64,000 bases of DNA. Origin: CAYNLK01 sp964398055 (GTDB lineage: Bacteria; Chloroflexota; Anaerolineae; 4572-78; J111). Made by a program: the position numbers and the translations under genes. The stretch lies in NCBI GenBank assembly GCA_964398055.1, contig CAYNLK010000025.1:25082-89081 (forward strand), written 5' to 3'. Numbering within the stretch: position 1 is the first letter of the stretch; every line of letters begins with the position of its first letter. Positions 58,759-64,000 of the stretch are shown piece after piece. The notes beneath the pieces are model-generated. The model was not told where the DNA came from. It worked only from the letters and a program-made list of their open reading frames with translations, and did no database searches.

Positions 58759-58965
58759 ATGGTTAGAAATTTTACCCTGGAGTACTGGCTTGATGAAGAT
58801 TGGTATGTAGGTAAACTTAAAGAAGTGCCGGGTGTATTCAGCCAGGGGGCGACTCTGGAGGAACTGGAGGAAAACATCCGCGATGCTTATCAATTACTGC
58901 GGGAAGAAGAAATTGAAACCTTACCTGCTGGTGTTCAGACCAAAGAGTTGGAATTTGAAGTGTGA
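58759..58965 (+). CDS. hicB: HicB-family antitoxin
   Basis: This 68-residue partial-RNase-H-fold protein has the family pattern YWLDEDWYVGKLKEVPGVFSQG, then TLEELEENIRDAYQLL. It neutralises HicA and may bind its own promoter, though this short form lacks the usual C-terminal DNA-binding helix domain. ATG 58759 follows AGGAGG. The stop overlaps the hicA start by four bases. Confidence 0.9.
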   Translation: MVRNFTLEYWLDEDWYVGKLKEVPGVFSQGATLEELEENIRDAYQLLREEEIETLPAGVQTKELEFEV

Positions 58966-59147
58966 AACGGCGCGTTTTCATCCAAGAATTGACCAAAGCA
59001 GGTTGTTACTTGCACCGTCACGGCAAAAAACACGATTTATATATCAACCCCCAGAATGGTCAAAAAGCGCCAGTGCCGCGTCACGCAGAAATCAAAGATA
59101 CCCTGTGCGAGTTAATCCGAAAGCAATTGGGACTTCAAGAGTCGTAA
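58962..59147 (+). CDS. hicA: HicA-family toxin (mRNA interferase)
   Basis: This 61-residue double-stranded-RNA-binding-fold toxin has the active-site-region motif LHRHGKKHDLYINP at ~17-30 (catalytic His) and the family ending VPRHAEIKDTLCELIRKQLGL. HicA cleaves mRNA. GTG 58962 overlaps hicB (GTGA). The pair interrupts the usual aceE-aceF adjacency, so it is probably a late arrival. Confidence 0.92.
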   Translation: MKRRVFIQELTKAGCYLHRHGKKHDLYINPQNGQKAPVPRHAEIKDTLCELIRKQLGLQES

Positions 59148-59172
59148 ACTTATAAAATATCAGGAGCGACCT

Positions 59173-60837
59173 GTGTCAACTGAATTCAAACTGCCCGAAT
59201 TGGGTGAAAATATCGAGAGCGGTGAGGTCGTCAACGTATTGGTTGCCGTTGGCGATAAGATCATGCCGGATCAAACCATCCTGGAGCTTGAAACCGATAA
59301 GGCCACCGTTGAAGTCCCTTCTTCCGTCAGCGGGGTGATCAAAGAAGTCCACGTTCAATCGGGTCAAACTATTAAAGTGGGCCAGTTGGTTTTAACTGTC
59401 GAGGAGGCCACTACAGAGAAAGTTCGGCAGCCGGAACCGGAAGCTGCGTCTGAACCCCAACAACCTGAAGCACCCGAATCGAACAAAGAGCCGCCTGAGG
59501 CCAAACTCGACCAGCCGGCCCCGGCTGGCTCACCGGCTAAAGTTGTCACCGAGTTCAAGCTGCCGGAGTTGGGCGAAAATATCGAAGCCGGCGATGTGGT
59601 GAGAGTCCTGGTTGCGGTCGGCGACCGGGTTGAGGCCAACCAGCCGGTGCTGGAGTTGGAAACCGATAAAGCCACCATTGAAGTGCCGGTTGATGTGGCC
59701 GGCTTGGTCAAGGAAATCCACCTGAGCCAGGGCGACCGGGCCGCGGTGGGACAGGTGGTGCTGACGTTAGAAACGGTTGGCGCGACCCAAGCGCAACCAG
59801 CCGCGGCGCCTGCGGAGCCTGAACCCGTGCCGGCCCAGAAGGTGACCCCGGTAATGGTTGCGGAGTTGCCCAAAGCTGAAGAGTGGCCGGTGAGCCATGC
59901 CATCCCAGCCGAGTTGGCGCCCGATCCGGCTCGCAGCCAGGTGCCGGCCGCGCCCAACTTGCGCCGGTTGGCCCGGGAGATTGGCGTTGATATTGCCGAG
60001 GTGGCCGGGACCGGCCCCGCCGGCCGGATTACGATGGATGATGTCAAACGGGAAGCCCGCCAGCGGTTGATGGGGGCCAGGCCGGCCGCGGCGGGAGTTG
60101 CGGCCGAGCCATTGCCGGACTTTGCCCGGTGGGGTGACATCCGCCGCGAGCCGATGAGCAACGTCCGCCGCAAAACCGCCGAGCATCTCAGCCACGCCTG
60201 GGCCGTCATTCCGCACGTAACTCAATTTGATCAGGCTGATATCCAGGAGTTGGAGCAGTTGCGCCGCCGCTTTGCCCCAAAGGCCGAAGCCGCCGGCGGT
60301 AAGCTGACCATCACCGCCATTTTGGTCAAAGTGGTCGCGGCCGCGCTCAAGGCATTTCCCAAATTCAACGCCAGCATCGATCTGGCCAATCAGGAAATTA
60401 TCTACAAAAACTTCTACCATATCGGCATTGCCGTTGACACGGAGCGAGGTTTGTTGGTCCCGGTTATCCGGGATGTGGACCGTAAGAACATCCTTGAACT
60501 GGCCGTCGAATTGGCCGAGGTATCGGAGAAGGCCCGCAACCGCAAGCTCAGCCTGGAAGAGATGCAGGGCGGCTGCATCTCGATTACCAACCTGGGCGGC
60601 ATCGGCGGCACAAATTTTACCCCTATCGTCAACTGGCCGGAAGCGGCGATTTTAGGGGTGGCCCGCAGCCGGGTCGAACCGGTGTACCGCAACGGCCAAT
60701 TTGAACCCAGGCTTATGCTGCCCCTGGCCCTCTCTTACGACCACCGCTTGATTGATGGGGCCGATGGGGCCCGCTTTCTGCGCTGGATCGTTGAGGCCCT
60801 GGAAAACCCGCTGGCGATGTCGCTGCAGGCGTGGTAG
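59173..60837 (+). CDS. aceF: Pyruvate dehydrogenase E2, dihydrolipoyl acetyltransferase, two lipoyl domains
   Basis: This 554-residue protein has two lipoyl domains (lipoyl Lys in ELETDKATVEVPS at ~41 and ELETDKATIEVPV at ~170) separated by a Pro/Ala/Glu linker. A peripheral-subunit-binding domain follows (PNLRRLAREIGVDIAEVAG, ~265-285), then the catalytic domain (~320-554) with the late LSYDHRLIDGADGARFL His/Asp motif. It transfers acetyl from lipoate to CoA. GTG 59173 is used. E3 is not in the window. Confidence 0.97.
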   Translation: MSTEFKLPELGENIESGEVVNVLVAVGDKIMPDQTILELETDKATVEVPSSVSGVIKEVHVQSGQTIKVGQLVLTVEEATTEKVRQPEPEAASEPQQPEAPESNKEPPEAKLDQPAPAGSPAKVVTEFKLPELGENIEAGDVVRVLVAVGDRVEANQPVLELETDKATIEVPVDVAGLVKEIHLSQGDRAAVGQVVLTLETVGATQAQPAAAPAEPEPVPAQKVTPVMVAELPKAEEWPVSHAIPAELAPDPARSQVPAAPNLRRLAREIGVDIAEVAGTGPAGRITMDDVKREARQRLMGARPAAAGVAAEPLPDFARWGDIRREPMSNVRRKTAEHLSHAWAVIPHVTQFDQADIQELEQLRRRFAPKAEAAGGKLTITAILVKVVAAALKAFPKFNASIDLANQEIIYKNFYHIGIAVDTERGLLVPVIRDVDRKNILELAVELAEVSEKARNRKLSLEEMQGGCISITNLGGIGGTNFTPIVNWPEAAILGVARSRVEPVYRNGQFEPRLMLPLALSYDHRLIDGADGARFLRWIVEALENPLAMSLQAW

Positions 60838-60842
60838 ATGTT

Positions 60843-62027
60843 TCAACCCGGTCGAAACAAGGCCATACTGGCCGTGTGACCGTGGAGAAAGTTCTTGCCG
60901 CCGATCGGTCCGATCTCCCCGGCGCAGAAAAAGCCGGCCAGGTTGATCGCGCCGACAACTTTCTGGATGGTGGTAATATCACCGTTGGGATGGTCATACA
61001 GGCGGATGCCTCGGCCGTTGCAGGAAAAGAGCAGGCCGCCGCTGGGCGGGTCGAAAAAGAGTTGGGGAGCCAGCATCATTTCCAAATCCTCCTCAGCGGT
61101 GGTGGCGTCACGCACGTGGAACTGAATGGTCTCGCCCGGTTGAATATGATCGCCTACGACCAGGGCGCCGCTGTCCTGGTCGATGCCCATAACGCCCCGG
61201 ATCAAGAAGTCGCCTCGGCCTACTGTTTCCTGATCGGCCCTGACGGCTCGACCTACAAATAGGCCGTGTTGTAACAACTGCCGATCTTCAGTTGAAATTT
61301 CATCCAGCAAGTCATGCAAATAGGCCAGCGGATTGGCATTAGCCAGGCTGACGATGATATTCGCTTGCGCCTCAGTGACCTGGAGCGGCTGGCCGATTGG
61401 CCGGCAGCCTTGCGAGATGACCACATCGACCTCCACCGCGCCGGCAAGCGCCATCCCGACTGTGCCGTTGTTGAGCAGCCGGTTATTCAACAGTAAAGCA
61501 TTGCCGCCGGCCCGGCCTGAACCGCTGGCCATCCCACCCACAACCGGGATGTTGGGGTAGAAAGCATTGAAGGCATCCAGCACGGTATCCATCGGCGTGG
61601 TAAATGGATCGGCCATCAGCACGAACAATTTGGGCTGAACCGGCCGCCCAACCGCCTGCTCAAAGGAATCCGGGTCGCCCAAGGTTGTTGCCCAATCCAT
61701 CGATTGGAGGGCAAATGGCCTGATCTCAACCTGGGGTAAATGGGCCGCCAGCAGGGCCAGCGCCGGTTCCCGTTCGACCTCCCTGGCTCCGCCAATCACC
61801 CCCTCGCCGGTGCAACCGATGAGGACGCCTGGCTTGAGCTCCTCTTGCAACCGGGCGGCGATATCTACCGCCCTCAGCCGGAAATGAGGCGACAGAAAGA
61901 CCAACCCCACATCGACAGAGTTTCCCCCCAATTGCGCCGTGATTGGCGAAATCACCGCTTCCAAAGCTTCTTCCAGGTTGCTGTTTTGACTTATGGCCGA
62001 GACGAATTTCATTGGCGTAGCCATCAT
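60843..62027 (-). CDS. FIST-domain sensor-like protein
   Basis: This 394-residue protein has a FIST N domain (VGLVFLSPHFRLRA, GVLIGCTGEGVIGG at ~67-80, VVGGMASGSGRAGG) and a FIST C domain (LFSCNGRGIRLY, AGFFCAGEIGPIGGKNFLHGHTASMALF at the end). FIST modules are thought to bind small ligands such as amino acids in signalling systems. No output domain is attached. It converges on aceF with a five-base gap. Confidence 0.92.
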   Translation of the reverse strand: MMATPMKFVSAISQNSNLEEALEAVISPITAQLGGNSVDVGLVFLSPHFRLRAVDIAARLQEELKPGVLIGCTGEGVIGGAREVEREPALALLAAHLPQVEIRPFALQSMDWATTLGDPDSFEQAVGRPVQPKLFVLMADPFTTPMDTVLDAFNAFYPNIPVVGGMASGSGRAGGNALLLNNRLLNNGTVGMALAGAVEVDVVISQGCRPIGQPLQVTEAQANIIVSLANANPLAYLHDLLDEISTEDRQLLQHGLFVGRAVRADQETVGRGDFLIRGVMGIDQDSGALVVGDHIQPGETIQFHVRDATTAEEDLEMMLAPQLFFDPPSGGLLFSCNGRGIRLYDHPNGDITTIQKVVGAINLAGFFCAGEIGPIGGKNFLHGHTASMALFRPG

Positions 62028-62144
62028 TTGCCCCTCCTCGAATGGTAAGTGGGTTGCTGGCAGTCAGCAGACTTGGGCACAGCATCGAAATCATACCACA
62101 AAAGCGGCCGCAGGATAAAATCTGCCGTTGATTTAGTCCCTGAC

Positions 62145-62282
62145 CAATGTCATTAAGCTAGTGGGCGAGGCTGAAGCCATCGCCCTGAAAGAGCAAAGGA
62201 CGCTAAAGCGCCCTATTTTAGCCCGTAGGGCTTTGCCCTTTCAGCACGACGGCTTTAGCCTCGTGCTAACTTAATGACATTG
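62145..62282. mobile_element. 138-bp MITE-like element with 13-bp TIRs and 10-bp target duplication
   Basis: CAATGTCATTAAG at 62145-62157 and CTTAATGACATTG at 62270-62282 are perfect inverted repeats. AGTCCCTGAC flanks the element exactly at 62135-62144 and 62283-62292. The inner 62161-62267 is a BIME-like copy as around the RAYT gene. Confidence 0.92.
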
Positions 62283-62379
62283 AGTCCCTGACGGGTTGGG
62301 GCGCTGGCCCAGAATCCCCAAATTTTAGGGTTGACACCGGCTCAATTATACCTGAAGATAGTGTTCAAATTTCCTGCCA

Positions 62380-62433
62380 ATCAAAAATCGCAAATCGCAA
62401 ATCACCAATCGCAAATCGCAATTCGTAAATCGC
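62380..62433. repeat. Heptamer repeat AATCGCA before comEC
   Basis: AATCGCAAATCGCAA and AATCACC words with a 7-base period run up to the start codon of comEC. Confidence 0.8.
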
Positions 62434-62434
62434 T

Positions 62435-64000
62435 ATGACCCCACTCATTCGCATCACTATTGCCTGGATCATTGGAATTGCGCTGGCGCGCTGGCTGGAG
62501 CTACCCTGGCCGGTGGCCGTTCTGGCGGCAGTACCGGCCCTTGGGTCATTGTTGTTCTATCGCCACAACGCCCGGGTCCGGCTGGTCGCCGGCTTGATGC
62601 TGGCCCTCTGCGCCGGCGCCTTCCGCCTCCAATTCTTTCAGCCGGCCATCGACCCCGGCCAACTGGCTTTTTACAACGACTCGCCCCAACCGGTTACCGT
62701 TACCGGCGTTGTGGTTGATGAGCCGGATGTGCGGGATGGCTATATCAACCTGCGGCTGCAAGCCGAGTCAATCCAAAGCGGCGACGCTGCTCGAGTAGTG
62801 GGCGGTCTGGTGTTGGTGCGCGCCGCACGCTACCCGGAGCGTTTCTACGGCGACCGTCTGGCAGTAACCGGCCCGTTGGAAACGCCGCCCGTTTTTGAGG
62901 ATTTCTCTTACAAAGATTATCTGGCCAGGTTCGGCATCCACTCGTTGATCCGCCGGCCTCAAATCGAACTGATCGAAGCTGACCAGGGTAATCCATTTTG
63001 GGCGACCATGTTAGCCCTCAAGCGGCGGGCTGCCCAAACTATCAACCGGATCCTGGCCGAACCTTACGCTTCATTGCTTAACGGCATTCTGCTGGGCGTT
63101 GAGAGCGGGATACCGCGTGGTTTGTACGAACAGTTCAACCTGACCGGTACTTCGCACATTATTGTCATTTCCGGCAGCAATATCTCCCTGATTGCCGGTC
63201 TCTTGCTTTTGCTGGGCATCAAAGTGGTGGGCAAGCGATATGCGCCGCCGCTGGCCATTGCCGGTATTCTGCTCTATACCTTCCTGGTCGGGGCCGATGC
63301 TGCGGTCAGCCGGGCCGCGGCAATGGGAATTATCTGGGTGTTGGCCATCTGGTCAGGGCGTCCGGGCTTGGCCTTGAACTCATTGTTAGCTTCTGCGCTG
63401 ATCCTGACGTTGATCAATCCGTTGATCCTGGGGGACGTGGGCTTTCAACTGAGCTTTATGGCCACGCTGGGCTTGATCGTGCTGGTGCCGCCGCTGGAGC
63501 GAGGTATCTTTGGCTTGCTCAAACGTCACTTGCGGAGCGATCAAGTGGGCCTGACGATGGCCCTACTCAGCGAGCTGGTGATTATTACCCTGGCCGCCCA
63601 AATCATCACCGGCCCGCTCATCGTCTACCATTTTGGCCGGTTGTCGCTCATCTCCCTGCTGACCAATCTGCTGATTTTGCCGGTGCAGCCGCCGATTATG
63701 CTCCTGGGCGGGCTGGCGACTCTGGCAGGGATGCTCTGGCTGCCGTTGGGTCAAATAGTCAGTTGGCTGGTCTGGTTGCCGCTGGCCTGGTCGGTCTGGA
63801 TGGTGGAGTTGACGGCCCATCTACCCTATGCCTCGCTCGATTTGGGTCAATTCCCCTTGTGGCTGCTGGCAGTGATGTATGCGGCCATTGCCGCCGGTAT
63901 CTGGTGGGCGAACCGGCCCACAGAGGAGAAAGAGCTAACCCCGCGCTTCCATCTGCCGGAAATCGGTTCGACCACGACCCGGCTGTGGGTCGGTGGGGCC
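62435..64000 (+). CDS. comEC: ComEC/Rec2-family DNA-uptake membrane protein (3' truncated by window edge)
   Basis: The frame is open from ATG 62435 through the last base, 522 codons. The N-terminus has two or three hydrophobic helices, then the ComEC DUF4131-like soluble part (TVTGVVVDEPDVRDGYINLRL). The competence core follows with LLNGILLGVESGIPRGLYEQF, the motif TSHIIVISGSNISLIAG (Ser-Gly-Ser-Asn instead of the common SGLH/SGSH) and ALILTLINPLILGDVGFQLSFMATLGL. Further helices run to the window edge. The missing part would be the C-terminal beta-lactamase-like domain. It forms the channel for single-stranded DNA entry in natural competence. Confidence 0.93.
   Translation, partial: MTPLIRITIAWIIGIALARWLELPWPVAVLAAVPALGSLLFYRHNARVRLVAGLMLALCAGAFRLQFFQPAIDPGQLAFYNDSPQPVTVTGVVVDEPDVRDGYINLRLQAESIQSGDAARVVGGLVLVRAARYPERFYGDRLAVTGPLETPPVFEDFSYKDYLARFGIHSLIRRPQIELIEADQGNPFWATMLALKRRAAQTINRILAEPYASLLNGILLGVESGIPRGLYEQFNLTGTSHIIVISGSNISLIAGLLLLLGIKVVGKRYAPPLAIAGILLYTFLVGADAAVSRAAAMGIIWVLAIWSGRPGLALNSLLASALILTLINPLILGDVGFQLSFMATLGLIVLVPPLERGIFGLLKRHLRSDQVGLTMALLSELVIITLAAQIITGPLIVYHFGRLSLISLLTNLLILPVQPPIMLLGGLATLAGMLWLPLGQIVSWLVWLPLAWSVWMVELTAHLPYASLDLGQFPLWLLAVMYAAIAAGIWWANRPTEEKELTPRFHLPEIGSTTTRLWVGGA

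Noticed and set aside
1..64000. tRNA or rRNA genes
   Set aside because: No cloverleaf with a GGTTCGAATCC-like arm or rRNA-like segment was recognised by eye; a tRNAscan/Infernal run would settle it.

Overview
The window looks like a chromosomal piece of a Chloroflexota bacterium, probably Anaerolineae or a related class. This is inferred from the gene families and style, not from a marker gene. The supporting signs are a secreted protein ending in a hydrophobic FLPLIVKNH tail, Tat-lipoprotein sugar-binding proteins, sigma-r4-like HTH signalling proteins, a homodimeric PDH E1 and moderately high GC. Intergenic regions are full of heptanucleotide repeats and palindromic elements. No rRNA, tRNA or CRISPR array was seen.

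Region 1 (about 0.9-21.1 kb, all + strand) is a catabolic locus. It opens with an unusual fusion of a LacI-type repressor to a uroporphyrinogen-decarboxylase(UroD)-like methyltransferase domain, behind a consensus promoter and a candidate operator. Four more UroD-family methyltransferase-like proteins follow. Interspersed or downstream are an L-rhamnose-type mutarotase, a creatininase-family hydrolase, a sugar ABC transporter without its own ATPase, a corrinoid protein, L-fucose isomerase and a rhamnulokinase-family kinase. A REP-type (RAYT) transposase flanked by its repeats and an AT-rich DUF262 gene are inserted between the corrinoid protein and fucI.

Region 2 (21.2-31.6 kb) is mixed housekeeping and signalling: a SET-domain protein, a TerC membrane protein, a ParB-like/universal-stress fusion, an acyl-activating enzyme-ACP-PlsC fusion, a hybrid histidine kinase and a convergent HTH-ATPase-receiver protein.

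Region 3 (32.5-44.1 kb) is a second sugar/C1 block. It holds a complete ABC importer with two ATPases, one with a degenerate signature motif. A cobalamin riboswitch and intrinsic terminator follow, then a second corrinoid protein, a sixth UroD-family protein, a RACo-like reductive activator with a 2Fe-2S domain, and a small protein resembling the MetH activation domain. Taken together, regions 1 and 3 suggest a corrinoid-dependent demethylation system tied to deoxyhexose (fucose/rhamnose) catabolism, possibly removal of O-methyl groups from methylated 6-deoxysugars. That is a hypothesis: no substrate can be read from the DNA, and no aldolase or methyl-THF-forming methyltransferase is present here.

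Region 4 (44.2-64 kb) holds MscS, a HEPN/MNT pair, GNAT and epimerase genes, an AT-rich two-gene nuclease island, ketopantoate reductase, ArfB, a glycosyltransferase and flippase-like protein, RNase J, peptide deformylase, aceE and aceF split by a hicBA module and a MITE-like element, a FIST protein, and the start of comEC running off the window.
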